Shown: positions 54,177-63,418 of the stretch, piece by piece | Position numbering within the stretch: position 1 is the stretch's first letter | How the letters are laid out: each line of letters starts with the position of its first letter | DNA from: Oscillospiraceae bacterium MB24-C1 | GTDB lineage: Bacteria > Bacillota > Clostridia > Oscillospirales > Ruminococcaceae | Length of the DNA: 64,000 nt | Assembly: GCA_030913685.1 (NCBI GenBank) | Contig: CP133187.1 | Coordinates: 868,001-932,000, forward strand | Direction: 5' to 3' | The notes under the pieces: model-generated | What the model was told of the DNA's origin: nothing | The model's database searches: none | Seen by the model: only the letters and a program-made list of their open reading frames with translations | Translations under genes and position numbers: made by a program

Positions 54177-55688
54177 ATGAAGAAAACCATCGTCTCTATG
54201 AAGGGGATTTGCAAGAGCTTTCCCGGTGTAAAAGCGCTGGATCATGTCGATTTTGAGCTGCAAGCGGGTGAGGTAATGGCCCTGCTGGGCGAAAACGGGG
54301 CAGGAAAATCCACCCTGGTGAAAATTCTTAGCGGTGTTTACACCCGCGACGCAGGAGAATTGAACATTTTGGGCAATCCGTACGGTAACCTAACTCCAAA
54401 ACAGGCGCAGGCTGCGGGGGTTGCTATTATCCACCAAGAGCTGAACATGTGTAGCCATCTTTCGGTGGCGGAAAATATATTTCTTGGACGAGAGCTGACC
54501 AAAAGCACGCTGCTGGCCAACACAGAAATGGAAGCAGAAGCAGAGCGAATTTTAAACGAACTGAAAATAGACATCTCACCCCAACAGGTGGTTGGGGAAT
54601 TGACTATCTCACGGCAGCAGATGGTCGAGATAGCCAAAGCGCTTTCCACGAACGCCAAGATACTGGTAATGGATGAGCCCACCTCTTCCCTAACCTCCAG
54701 AGAGATTGGCGATTTGTTCCGTATTATTCGGACGCTTCGGGAAAAGGGCTGCGGTATTGTGTACATATCCCACCGGCTTGAAGAATTGCAGCATATTGTT
54801 GATCGGGTAACCATCATGCGGGACGGTCAATACATCACCACTATGAATTATGCCGACACCACCATTGACGAGATTATTACCCACATGGTGGGACGTGAGA
54901 TCAAGGAGCAGTTCCCCCGTGTGAGCTGCCCAAAAGGGCAGGAGATTTTTGCGGTTAAAAACCTCAACGCCGGGCGAATGGTGCGGGACATTAGCTTCTC
55001 CCTGTATGAGGGGGAGGTGGTCGGTATCGCTGGTCTAATGGGGGCGGGTCGCACTGAAACCACCCGTGCCATCTTTGGTATCGACCCCAAAGAAGGCGGA
55101 GAAATTTATCTGGACGGAAAAGAAATTCAGATCAATTGCCCTGAAGATGCCATCAAGGCGGGCGTCGTGCTAGCGCCGGAGGACCGAAAAAAAGACGGAC
55201 TGTGTACCAAACTAAGCATCCGGCATAATATTGCGCTACCAAATCTGGATTTGCTTTGTAATAAACTTGGTGTGATCGACCGAAAAAAAGAGGATGCACT
55301 CTGTGAAAGGGCGATTACCAGCCTTGCGGTTAAAACCACCGGCATTGAGGTGAATGCGGCCAATCTTTCAGGCGGCAACCAGCAGAAGGTGGTGGTGAGC
55401 AAGTGGCTGGTGCGTGACAGCCGGGTTGTCATCTTTGACGAACCGACCCGCGGTATTGATGTGGCGGCCAAAGTGGAGATTTACAACATTATCAATCAGC
55501 TCAAACAGCAGGGCATTGCAGTGATGATCGTATCGTCGGAAATCCCGGAAGTTATGGGGATATCAGACCGGATTTTGGTGATGTGTGACGGACGGATTAC
55601 CGGTGAGGTTATGGCCCAACAGACCAATCAAAACGAAATTCTGACTCTTGCCACCCGCTTTGAAAACAAGGTGGCAGGTGCTGTTTGA
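54177..55688 (+). CDS. Sugar ABC transporter ATP-binding protein, RbsA/MglA-type
   Basis: 503 residues with two ABC domains, the layout of RbsA/MglA/XylG. The first domain has Walker A GENGAGKST, signature LTISRQQMVEIAKAL and Walker B ILVMDEPTSSL. The second has a degenerate Walker A (GLMGAGRTET), which is normal for this family, with signature LSGGNQQKVVVSKWL and VVIFDEPTRGID. It energises import of a monosaccharide with the permease and lipoprotein that follow. GGGGG lies about 8 bases upstream. Confidence 0.94.
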   Translation: MKKTIVSMKGICKSFPGVKALDHVDFELQAGEVMALLGENGAGKSTLVKILSGVYTRDAGELNILGNPYGNLTPKQAQAAGVAIIHQELNMCSHLSVAENIFLGRELTKSTLLANTEMEAEAERILNELKIDISPQQVVGELTISRQQMVEIAKALSTNAKILVMDEPTSSLTSREIGDLFRIIRTLREKGCGIVYISHRLEELQHIVDRVTIMRDGQYITTMNYADTTIDEIITHMVGREIKEQFPRVSCPKGQEIFAVKNLNAGRMVRDISFSLYEGEVVGIAGLMGAGRTETTRAIFGIDPKEGGEIYLDGKEIQINCPEDAIKAGVVLAPEDRKKDGLCTKLSIRHNIALPNLDLLCNKLGVIDRKKEDALCERAITSLAVKTTGIEVNAANLSGGNQQKVVVSKWLVRDSRVVIFDEPTRGIDVAAKVEIYNIINQLKQQGIAVMIVSSEIPEVMGISDRILVMCDGRITGEVMAQQTNQNEILTLATRFENKVAGAV

Positions 55689-55705
55689 GAAAGGGAGTAG
55701 GCAGG

Positions 55706-56737
55706 ATGAAACAACAATCCGCTCTGATGCGTTTTTTTAAGATTAGGGGGATGGGTACCGCCCTGACCGCCTTTGCCGGACTCATCATCATTTATCTGGC
55801 GTTCGGTATTATCAACCCGACGGTGTTTTCCTTTCACAACATGATGAATCTGCTGCGTTCAATGTCCAAATATCTGCTGATCGGCATAGGGCAGAGTTAT
55901 GTGCTCATTACCGGAAATATTGACCTTTCGATCGGCTCGGTGGTGGGCATGAGCGCCATGATTTCGGCTACGCTGATGACAAAAGGCGTGGCAGCGCCGA
56001 TCGCCATTTTGATTACGATCATATGTTGCCTCCTCGTGGGGGTAGCAAACGGTATATTGGTGGGCAAATTTAAATTACCGCCCTTTATTGCAACGTTGGG
56101 CACCATGTTTGCAGCCCGCGGCGTCGCTTATATGGTAAACGGTAACCGGAATACCGACGCCATCGCCTCAGGCATTGGCAAAGAATCTGCAGATCAGCTG
56201 CAAAGCTTCTTTTATTACGGAAAAACCCTTGGTATTTACAATACCTTTTGGATCTCAATTTTATTGTTTGTGGTGTTTTTCTTCCTGCTGTCCAAAACCC
56301 GGACAGGGCGGCATATTTACGCCATAGGTTCCAATGTGGATGCGGCTAAGCTTTCGGGTGTAAACGTGGAAATCACCACGACAAAGACCTATTTGGTCAG
56401 CGCTTTTTGCTCCTGCGTGGTGGGTCTGATTCTCTGCGCACAGGCAGGCATGGGTAATATGGAAGCGGGCATGATGTACGAAATGTACGGCGTGGCGGCC
56501 GGCGTTATCGGCGGTATATCCCCCTTGGGCGGTACCGGAATTCTACTCGGTACATTGGCCGGCTCAGCCGTGTGGCAGACGCTGGAAAATGGCCTGAACA
56601 TGATCGGTGCCCCTGTTGGCATACAGCGGATTGTCATTGGCGTGATTGTGACATTTTCGGTGCTGTTGGATGTGGTGCTGCGCCGTGGCAACTCGTTTAA
56701 AAAAAAGCTGCCAGAAAAAACAGCAGCAAAAGGTTAA
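55706..56737 (+). CDS. Sugar ABC transporter permease, RbsC-type
   Basis: 343 residues with about ten hydrophobic segments. The BPD_transp_2 family is clear from GQSYVLITGNIDLSIGSVVG, PPFIATLGTMFAARGVAYM, GRHIYAIGSNVDAAKLSGVN and GTGILLGTLAGSAVWQTLENGLNMIG. The start at 55706 has AAAGGGAG upstream; a seven-codon extension is possible. A small hairpin (CCGCAG and CTGCGG, 56743-56759) lies after it and could adjust expression of the binding protein. Confidence 0.93.
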   Translation: MKQQSALMRFFKIRGMGTALTAFAGLIIIYLAFGIINPTVFSFHNMMNLLRSMSKYLLIGIGQSYVLITGNIDLSIGSVVGMSAMISATLMTKGVAAPIAILITIICCLLVGVANGILVGKFKLPPFIATLGTMFAARGVAYMVNGNRNTDAIASGIGKESADQLQSFFYYGKTLGIYNTFWISILLFVVFFFLLSKTRTGRHIYAIGSNVDAAKLSGVNVEITTTKTYLVSAFCSCVVGLILCAQAGMGNMEAGMMYEMYGVAAGVIGGISPLGGTGILLGTLAGSAVWQTLENGLNMIGAPVGIQRIVIGVIVTFSVLLDVVLRRGNSFKKKLPEKTAAKG

Positions 56738-56948
56738 CAGCCCCGCAGAAAAACTGCGGTTGTTAATATTAAGCGCTGACTGAAAACAAATGAAACAGGC
56801 ACTGTTTTGTCTCTGAAAAAAGCCGTCGGACACAGGCGGGCTACGCCCGAAGGAAAGATAGCACCGCCAGAAGCAAAGTAGATTGCTCGGTTTATGTGTT
56901 TTTAGTTCGTGTCTAGTATGAGATAAGTTAAATGAAGGAGGAATTGTT

Positions 56949-58784
56949 TTGAGTAAAAAGATCGTGGCAATTCTCTGCACGTTGGGTCTTGTAGCTTCGC
57001 TGATAGTCGGATGCAGCAGCGGCGCGCAGCCCAGCACCAGCCAAGTGGCGCAGCCCCAGAGCAGCAGTAGCGACAATAGTGACAGCAGCGGTGAAGGCAC
57101 CGGCGATGTCAAGATTGCGTTAATTACCATGGATTCCATTGACCAGCACTGGGTTACCCTCAACGAAGGTGCACAAAAAGCGGCCTCCGAGCTGGGTGTG
57201 ACGGTGCAGTTCCTCTCCCCCAACACCAAAGACGACGCGCAACAGATTGAATGCGTCAACAACGCGGTCGCGGGCGGGTACAACGCCATCATCGTGGCAG
57301 CCAACGGCCCGGACGCCATTTCTTCGGCGTTAAAGGAAGCAGCGGATGCCGGCCTAAAGATTGTCTATGTGGACTCCCCTGCTAACGTTGCAGCTGAGGC
57401 AACCTTCTCCACCGACAATAAAGCGGCGGGCAAAACCGCAGGCGAAGAGATGCTCAAGGCTTTGACGGCGGCGGGCGTCACCTCGGGCAAGATTGGCATT
57501 GTCAACGTCAACGCAGCTACCGACTCCTGCGTCAAGCGCGAAGATGGCTTCCGCTCGGCGTTTGAAGGCAAGGGCTTTGAAATTATGGAGACTCAGTACG
57601 GTGAGGGCGACGCGGCGAAATCCCAGTCCATTGCTGAAAACTACATCACACAGGGCGTTGTGGGCATTTTCGGTGCTAACGAAGGCTCCACCACTGGTGC
57701 GGGCAACGCTATCAAGGCAGCGGGCGACGGCAAAGTCATCGGCGTGGGCTTTGATAAGTCCGACGCTATCATGAACCTGATTGAAGATGGCCATCTCCTT
57801 TGTACCATGGCACAGAACCCCGACGTGATGGGTTACGAAGGCGTAAAGGCAGCGGTTGCATCCATCAAGGGTGAATCTCTGGGCGGTAAGGTGACCGATA
57901 CCGGCGTTTCGGTTCTGATCAAGACGGGCGGTAGCGCAGTGTCCGCATCTACAACCGCCAGCAAGGACTGGAAGATTGCACTGATTACCATGGATTCCAT
58001 TGACCAGCACTGGGTTACCCTCAACGAAGGTGCACAAAAAGCGGCCTCCGAGCTGGGTGTGACGGTACAGTTCCTCTCCCCAAACACCAAGGACGACGCA
58101 CAGCAGATTGAATGCGTCAACAACGCGGTCGCGGGTGGGTACAACGCCATTATCGTGGCAGCCAACGGCCCAGATGCTATTTCTTCGGCATTGAAGGAAG
58201 CGGCAGGTGCCGGACTGAAGATTGTCTATGTAGACTCCCCTGCAAACGTTGCGGCTGAGGCAACCTTTTCCACCGACAACAAAGCGGCGGGCAAAACCGC
58301 GGGCGAAGAGATGCTCAAGGCTTTGACGGCGGCGGGCGTCACCTCGGGCAAGATTGGCATTGTCAACGTCAACGCAGCCACCGACTCCTGCGTCAAGCGC
58401 GAAGAGGGCTTCCGTTCGGCGTTTGAAGGCAAAGGCTTTGAAATTATGGAGACCCAGTACGGCGAGGGCGACGCGGCGAAATCCCAGTCCATCGCTGAAA
58501 ACTACATCACACAGGGTGTTGTGGGCATTTTCGGCGCTAACGAAGGCTCCACCACCGGCGCGGGCAACGCAATCAAGGCAGCGGATGGCAAGGTTATCGG
58601 CGTGGGCTTTGACAAGTCCGACGCTATCATGAACCTGATTGCAGATGGACATCTGCTTTGTACTATGGCGCAGAACCCCGACGTAATGGGTTACGAAGGC
58701 GTCAAGGCAGCCGTTTCTGCTTTAGAGGGTGCAAGCCTGGGCGGCATCGTTACTGATACCGGCGTTTCAGTTCTGACTAAATAA
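56949..58784 (+). CDS. Sugar-binding lipoprotein with two near-identical tandem binding domains
   Basis: 611 residues, twice the usual length of about 300-330. A lipoprotein signal ends in LIVGC (Cys22), followed by a Ser/Gly-rich linker. Domain 1 (about residues 55-326) and domain 2 (about 342-611) are both complete Peripla_BP_4 folds, each starting with KIALITMDSIDQHWVTLNEG, repeating after 287 residues and ending with TDTGVSVL. They differ at only about a dozen positions; copy 2 lacks one Gly in KAADGK. The join TGGSAVSASTTASKDW is a flexible linker. The start is TTG at 56949 with GGAGG 7 bases upstream. The substrate should be a pentose or hexose, in view of the isomerase and kinase downstream. 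Confidence 0.92.
   Translation: MSKKIVAILCTLGLVASLIVGCSSGAQPSTSQVAQPQSSSSDNSDSSGEGTGDVKIALITMDSIDQHWVTLNEGAQKAASELGVTVQFLSPNTKDDAQQIECVNNAVAGGYNAIIVAANGPDAISSALKEAADAGLKIVYVDSPANVAAEATFSTDNKAAGKTAGEEMLKALTAAGVTSGKIGIVNVNAATDSCVKREDGFRSAFEGKGFEIMETQYGEGDAAKSQSIAENYITQGVVGIFGANEGSTTGAGNAIKAAGDGKVIGVGFDKSDAIMNLIEDGHLLCTMAQNPDVMGYEGVKAAVASIKGESLGGKVTDTGVSVLIKTGGSAVSASTTASKDWKIALITMDSIDQHWVTLNEGAQKAASELGVTVQFLSPNTKDDAQQIECVNNAVAGGYNAIIVAANGPDAISSALKEAAGAGLKIVYVDSPANVAAEATFSTDNKAAGKTAGEEMLKALTAAGVTSGKIGIVNVNAATDSCVKREEGFRSAFEGKGFEIMETQYGEGDAAKSQSIAENYITQGVVGIFGANEGSTTGAGNAIKAADGKVIGVGFDKSDAIMNLIADGHLLCTMAQNPDVMGYEGVKAAVSALEGASLGGIVTDTGVSVLTK
57111..58781 (+). repeat. In-frame tandem duplication, unit of about 0.81-0.86 kb
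   Basis: Bases 57111-57925 and 57972-58781 encode the two copies of the binding domain, offset by 861 bases (287 codons). The copies share long identical stretches but also carry many scattered synonymous differences, so the duplication is not a fresh assembly artefact. Confidence 0.85.
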
Positions 58785-58843
58785 AATCAATATCAAACCT
58801 GATGCATCGGCCAAAAATCTTGTCATCTCACCAGTAAACTTAT

Positions 58844-58875
58844 AAGACGCCGGTTTTACGATCGGCGTCTTTTTC
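58844..58875 (+). terminator. Terminator after the binding-lipoprotein gene
   Basis: AAGACGCCG (58844-58852) pairs with CGGCGTCTT (58863-58871), followed by TTTC. It may separate transporter genes from the isomerase/kinase genes, or allow partial read-through. Confidence 0.82.
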
Positions 58876-58934
58876 TTGAAAGGCCCTATTCAATGTGCTA
58901 TTATCACTAATAGAAATATCGGAGGACTGCCGTT

Positions 58935-59621
58935 ATGAAACGCAGTGAAATTAACGCCGCGCTTAAAGAAATGGAAGCTTTCATTGAAGAATATCGCTTT
59001 GCCCTGCCCCTTTTTTGCCACTTTTCTCCAGAGGATTGGCAGCAAAAAGGGCACGATTATGACGAGATAAGGGACAATCTGCTGGGTTGGGATATCACCG
59101 ACTACGGGCTGGGTAACTTTCACAAGATTGGATTTTCTCTGATTACGATCCGCAACGGCAATTTGGCCATGCGAGATACATATCCCAAAACCTATGCGGA
59201 AAAGCTGCTGTTTCTGCGCGAGGAACAGTATTCTCCCATGCACTTTCATTGGAACAAGATGGAGGATATCATCAACCGGGGCGGTGGCAATGTGCTGATT
59301 CAGGTATACAATTCCACCCCCGATGAGGATTTGGACAGAACGCGTGATGTTCATGTTCATCTGGACGGACGGGAGTTGGTGGTGCCCGCCGGAACACAGG
59401 TGCGGCTCACGCCCGGTGAAAGCATCACGATTCAGCCTTTTTTATATCATGATTTTACGGTGGAGGCGGGCAGTGGCCCGGTGCTGCTGGGCGAGGTAAG
59501 CCAATGCAACGATGACAATTCCGACAACCGCTTTTATGAGCCGATTGGGCGCTTCCCCATTATTGAGGAGGACGAAAAGCCCTACCGCCTGCTCTGTAAT
59601 GAATATCCGCCTGCAAAATAG
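58935..59621 (+). CDS. D-lyxose isomerase family protein (lyxose/mannose ketol-isomerase)
   Basis: 228 residues, the usual length. The opening MKRSEINAALKEMEAFIEEY and LGWDITDYGLGNFHKIGFSLITIRNG are family signatures. The metal site of the cupin fold is MHFHWNKMEDI (His103, His105, Glu110) with His172 in FLYHDF. Characterised members interconvert D-lyxose and D-xylulose and also D-mannose and D-fructose. The PfkB kinase 16 bases downstream would phosphorylate the ketose. GGAGG lies about 9 bases upstream. Confidence 0.9.
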   Translation: MKRSEINAALKEMEAFIEEYRFALPLFCHFSPEDWQQKGHDYDEIRDNLLGWDITDYGLGNFHKIGFSLITIRNGNLAMRDTYPKTYAEKLLFLREEQYSPMHFHWNKMEDIINRGGGNVLIQVYNSTPDEDLDRTRDVHVHLDGRELVVPAGTQVRLTPGESITIQPFLYHDFTVEAGSGPVLLGEVSQCNDDNSDNRFYEPIGRFPIIEEDEKPYRLLCNEYPPAK

Positions 59622-59637
59622 AAAAGAGGTAGGCTCT

Positions 59638-60597
59638 ATGTACGATGTAACAGCTATTGGCGAGCTACTCATTGATTTTGCTACACTCAGTACAGACAAA
59701 AACGGATACCCCACCATGGCGGCCAAGCCCGGCGGTGCGCCAGTGAACTATTTGGCCGCTCTGACCGCCTATGGCAGAAAGACGGCTTTTCTTGGCAAGG
59801 TCGGAGCCGATACCTTTGGCGGGTTGTTGGTAGAAGCCGTTAAACAAGCCGGCATTGAAACCGGTGGCATCCTTCAGGATCCCACGGTCTTTACCACGCT
59901 AGCTTTTGTCACCTTTGATAAAAATGGCAACCGCACCTTCAGTTTTGCGCGCAAGCCGGGTGCGGATACCTGTTTGCGCTTTGAGGAATTGGATTTATCT
60001 TTTATTGATGCAGCGCGGACGTTACACTTCGGCACCCTTAGCCTTACCGACGAACCGGCGCGAACCGCTACACAGCAGGCAGTTGTCTACGCAAAACAGA
60101 AGGGTAAGCTGATCACCTATGACCCCAACCTTCGCCTCTCGCTCTGGCGCAGCCCGCAGGAGGCCGAAAAGCAGATTCTCTGGGGGCTTTCCCAAGCAGA
60201 TATTGTTAAAATTAGCGACGACGAAGTGCGCTTTCTCTGGGGTTGCGATCAAGAAGAAGGCGCAATGCGCATTCTTGAGGAATATGGTGCCCAGCTTGCT
60301 ATGGTGACATTGGGCCCAAAAGGCTGCTATCTGAAAAACCGCCGAGGCGCTGTGTTCTGCCCAAGTATCGACGTCAAGACTATCGACACGACTGGCGCGG
60401 GGGATATTTTTGGTGGTAGCGCGGTTAGCCGCATTCTGGGGATAAACAAATCCCCAAGCAAGCTGACGCTTTCAGAACTGGGCGAGGTGGCCCGCTTTGC
60501 CAGCGCGGCTTCCAGCCTCTCCACCTGCAAAATGGGCGGCATCCCTAGCATTCCGCCTATGCAGGAGGTGCTCGAAGCTATAGAGAAGAATTTCTAA
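59638..60597 (+). CDS. PfkB-family sugar kinase (fructokinase-like)
   Basis: 319 residues. Ribokinase fold with N-terminal GELLIDF, the substrate loop KPGGAPVNYLAAL and the C-terminal signature DTTGAGDIFGGSAV containing the catalytic Asp and the anion hole. The N-terminus is typical of fructokinases. Together with the upstream isomerase it suggests conversion of mannose to fructose-6-phosphate, or of lyxose to a phosphorylated xylulose. The start at 59638 has AGAGGTAGG upstream; the open frame above it belongs to the isomerase gene region. Confidence 0.9.
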   Translation: MYDVTAIGELLIDFATLSTDKNGYPTMAAKPGGAPVNYLAALTAYGRKTAFLGKVGADTFGGLLVEAVKQAGIETGGILQDPTVFTTLAFVTFDKNGNRTFSFARKPGADTCLRFEELDLSFIDAARTLHFGTLSLTDEPARTATQQAVVYAKQKGKLITYDPNLRLSLWRSPQEAEKQILWGLSQADIVKISDDEVRFLWGCDQEEGAMRILEEYGAQLAMVTLGPKGCYLKNRRGAVFCPSIDVKTIDTTGAGDIFGGSAVSRILGINKSPSKLTLSELGEVARFASAASSLSTCKMGGIPSIPPMQEVLEAIEKNF

Positions 60598-60649
60598 CCC
60601 AGAAAAGCGAAAAGTGGTTGACAGCAGGCAGAAGCAGGAGGTGGCGCGG

Positions 60650-62239
60650 ATGCTTCAAGTGGTGATTGCAGATGACGAGGTAAGAGTCTGCCGTTTGGTG
60701 CAGATGCTAGTCGACTGGGATACATTGGACATGGAACTGGCGGGTATCGCTTCCAACGGGCTGGAGGCCTTGGCGTTGGTGGAGCAGACAAAACCGGATG
60801 TTTTGATTACCGATATCCGGATGCCGGGTTGCGACGGGCTGGAGCTGATTGAACGGGCGAGGCAAATTTCCCCCGAGCTGGAAATCGTCATTATCAGTGG
60901 CTATGCACAGTTTGAATACGCGCAATCTGCCATTCGTTACGGTGTGGGCGATTATTTGCTAAAGCCTATTAAGCAGGACGCGCTGAATGCCACGTTGAAG
61001 AAACTGGCTGAGCGCTGCCAAAACCGCGTAGCTTCAGTCATAGCCATGGAGGATTTGCGGCAGAGCAGCAAAAAGGATCATGACCGACTACGCAGCCGCC
61101 TGTTGGAAGATTTATTGCAAGGCAGGCTGGAAACCCCCACCTGCGAGCAATTAAAAAACGAATATGGTTTCCCGGTGGGTGCGGGCCTGTTTCAGGTATA
61201 TATCCTCAAGATGGACTATCCACCCGACGCAGTAGAAAACGCGTCTCTTTCGGTGCTGCAAAGCAAAGTAACGCAAGTGTTGGAACCGATACTTAAGCCG
61301 CTTTACACCTCCGGGCTGCTGCAATTTTACCGGAGTACCGGCTACGGCGTGCTCCATTTTGAACCCCATCAAAAAAGCGCTATTCGTCGTGTGCTTCGCG
61401 ATTGCTTAAATCAGTTGGTAGCACAGCAGTTTTTCTTTGGTTCAGTGGATTTTTCGCTGGCAATTGGCAAAGCGGTACAGTCGTCTTTGGAGCTGCCGCA
61501 ATCGATGCGCAGTGCTCAATTGGCCATTTGTGAGCGGCTGGTGGAAGGAACCGGACGACTGCTGGAATCGGCACCCTCCCCTTCCCCTTTGCGGATGCGA
61601 CAGATACTGGACAAATACAACCACGGTATAGAACGGGCTGTCGATGCTCTGAGCGCTGATGAGGCGGATAAGGTGGCTGAGGAGTTGCGCCGTTCGGTAG
61701 CTCAGACGCCCAATATTCGAGGCTATGAGCTGTTGGAACTGGTATTGTCCGCCGGCCGAATGTTTGCAGTCAGACTGCATCTAAATGATCAATCCGACCC
61801 GGTAAAGAAGTTTGCGGAGCAATGTGAGCTTTGTGGCAGCGGCGAACAGCTTTTTGACCGCCTACGCCGATTCCAGCGCAGGCAGCTGGAGCAACTGTGG
61901 GAACAGCAGGAAAATGAGGCCATCCGCCCTATTCGCATTGCCAAGCAGTATATTCAGCAACATTATAATGAGCCCATCTCGCTGGAGGATGTTTGTTCCG
62001 CCACAGGCTTTAGCGTCAGCTATTTCAGCACCATGTTTAAAAAGGAGACCGGAGAAGGTTTTTCTAAATATTTGGCTCGGATACGTATTGAACAGGCTAA
62101 ATCCCTATTGCAGGATACCGGTCTGCCTATCGCGGAGGTATGTGACCGGGTAGGATATAACGACCTGAAACACTTTACCACCACTTTTAAAAAGGTAACC
62201 AGCCTGAATCCCGGGCAGTACCGCAAGCTATACGGATAA
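60650..62239 (+). CDS. YesN-type response regulator with AraC DNA-binding domain
   Basis: 529 residues. Receiver domain with DDE (residues 8-10), phospho-acceptor Asp55 in VLITDIRMPG, and Lys in YLLKPIKQD. A middle region of about 270 residues is of unknown fold. The C-terminal AraC-type double helix-turn-helix runs from about residue 425 (IRIAKQYIQQHYNEPISLEDVCSATGFSVSYFSTMFKKETG) to the end. It probably regulates the sugar operon upstream, as YesN-like regulators usually do. The start at 60650 has GGAGG 8 bases upstream; a GTG 12 codons earlier is less likely. Confidence 0.92.
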   Translation: MLQVVIADDEVRVCRLVQMLVDWDTLDMELAGIASNGLEALALVEQTKPDVLITDIRMPGCDGLELIERARQISPELEIVIISGYAQFEYAQSAIRYGVGDYLLKPIKQDALNATLKKLAERCQNRVASVIAMEDLRQSSKKDHDRLRSRLLEDLLQGRLETPTCEQLKNEYGFPVGAGLFQVYILKMDYPPDAVENASLSVLQSKVTQVLEPILKPLYTSGLLQFYRSTGYGVLHFEPHQKSAIRRVLRDCLNQLVAQQFFFGSVDFSLAIGKAVQSSLELPQSMRSAQLAICERLVEGTGRLLESAPSPSPLRMRQILDKYNHGIERAVDALSADEADKVAEELRRSVAQTPNIRGYELLELVLSAGRMFAVRLHLNDQSDPVKKFAEQCELCGSGEQLFDRLRRFQRRQLEQLWEQQENEAIRPIRIAKQYIQQHYNEPISLEDVCSATGFSVSYFSTMFKKETGEGFSKYLARIRIEQAKSLLQDTGLPIAEVCDRVGYNDLKHFTTTFKKVTSLNPGQYRKLYG

Positions 62240-62398
62240 GCTGCGGTGTTTAGAAAAAGTAGGAAGTTTGAACAAGTTTCAAGCTTCCTTGATTTTAAGT
62301 GTGTATTGCGCGCTACGGACAATCGCAATGTATGCACATTATCATCATCCGTTTTGGTCGTTTGTACCTTGAGTAAAGCGAAAGGAATGGTCAAAAGT

Positions 62399-63418
62399 AT
62401 GAACCGGATCAAAGTCGGTTGGGGATATCTTTCTTTTCGCTTGGCTGTTCTGCTGGCTGTTGGAAGTCTGGCAGCACTGCTGGGCGCTTTGCTGCCCATT
62501 CCCCCTGTGATACTGGTGTCGGGCTGGCTGGCTTTTGCGTATCTGGGTTGGGTACTGGTGGTACGTCCGTATTGGCGAATAGAGCGGATGCTGACTTTGT
62601 TTTTAGAGGGGTATCCAATTTCCGAAGCCGAGGAGGTACGCGACTGCGCGGTTTCGCCCGCCAACAAGCAACTTTTTGACCAGATGCGGGAACTGTTAAG
62701 CCCCATGCAGCTTTTCCATATGAATAAACGACAGGCACAGTATTTGGCGCTGCAAAACCAGATTAATCCGCACTTTCTTTATAACACGCTAGAAAGCATC
62801 CGCAGCGAGACGTTATTGGCGGGGTTAAAAGAGGTGGCTGAGATGACGGAATCGCTGGCAACCTTCTTCCGCTACACCATTACCAAGGTAGAAAACTTAG
62901 TTTCGGTAGAGGAGGAGCTGCAAAACTGCGAGACCTATTTTAGCATTCAACAGTACCGCTTCGGCGATCGGCTTAAGCTTGAAATTCGTTGTGCGCCCGA
63001 GGAACGTGAAGAAATCTTTCGTTGTCGCCTGCCCAAATTGACAATGCAACCAATTCTGGAAAACAGCATCATTCACGGAACCGAGCTTAAAGTGGGAACA
63101 GGGCATCTGATCATCTATTTGGAACAGACTGAGAAGCGGCTGCTCATCCGTATATCCGATGACGGCCTTGGTATGGACGAGGAAACGCTGGCCAAAATCA
63201 ACCGACGCATGGGCAAGGGGAACTTTGACATCGCCTTGCAAGAGCAAGAAAAAGGTGGCCTTGCCCTTGCCAATGTGAACAACCGCATCCGATTGCTATT
63301 TGGTGAGGAATACGGTCTGCATGTGTTTTCTATCCCCGGAGCGGGAACCGATGTGGAAATCACCTTACCCGCCATTAGCAGTGACCGGGAGGTTCAAAAT
63401 AGCGAGGTACTCTTATGA
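62399..63418 (+). CDS. YesM-type (His_kinase/LytS-like) sensor histidine kinase
   Basis: 339 residues. Two transmembrane helices in the first 60 residues with almost no extracellular loop, so it lacks the large sensor domain of typical YesM kinases. QNQINPHFLYNTLESIR (His125 phospho-acceptor), PKLTMQPILENSIIHG (N box), ISDDGLGM and GGLALANVNNRI (G boxes) are intact. The start at 62399 follows AAAGGA; ATG at 62387 is too close to that site. The gene ends by overlapping the next gene by 4 bases (ATGA). Confidence 0.9.
   Translation: MNRIKVGWGYLSFRLAVLLAVGSLAALLGALLPIPPVILVSGWLAFAYLGWVLVVRPYWRIERMLTLFLEGYPISEAEEVRDCAVSPANKQLFDQMRELLSPMQLFHMNKRQAQYLALQNQINPHFLYNTLESIRSETLLAGLKEVAEMTESLATFFRYTITKVENLVSVEEELQNCETYFSIQQYRFGDRLKLEIRCAPEEREEIFRCRLPKLTMQPILENSIIHGTELKVGTGHLIIYLEQTEKRLLIRISDDGLGMDEETLAKINRRMGKGNFDIALQEQEKGGLALANVNNRIRLLFGEEYGLHVFSIPGAGTDVEITLPAISSDREVQNSEVLL

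Noticed and set aside
57354-58652. Minus-strand open frame of 432 codons
   Set aside because: It mirrors the duplicated sugar-binding domains on the opposite strand, repeats with the same 861-base period, and has no ribosome binding site or known domain.
56949-58784. The tandem duplication as a pure assembly artefact
   Set aside because: The two copies differ by many scattered silent and some amino-acid changes and by one codon, which a simple misassembly would not create. Read-level confirmation is still desirable.
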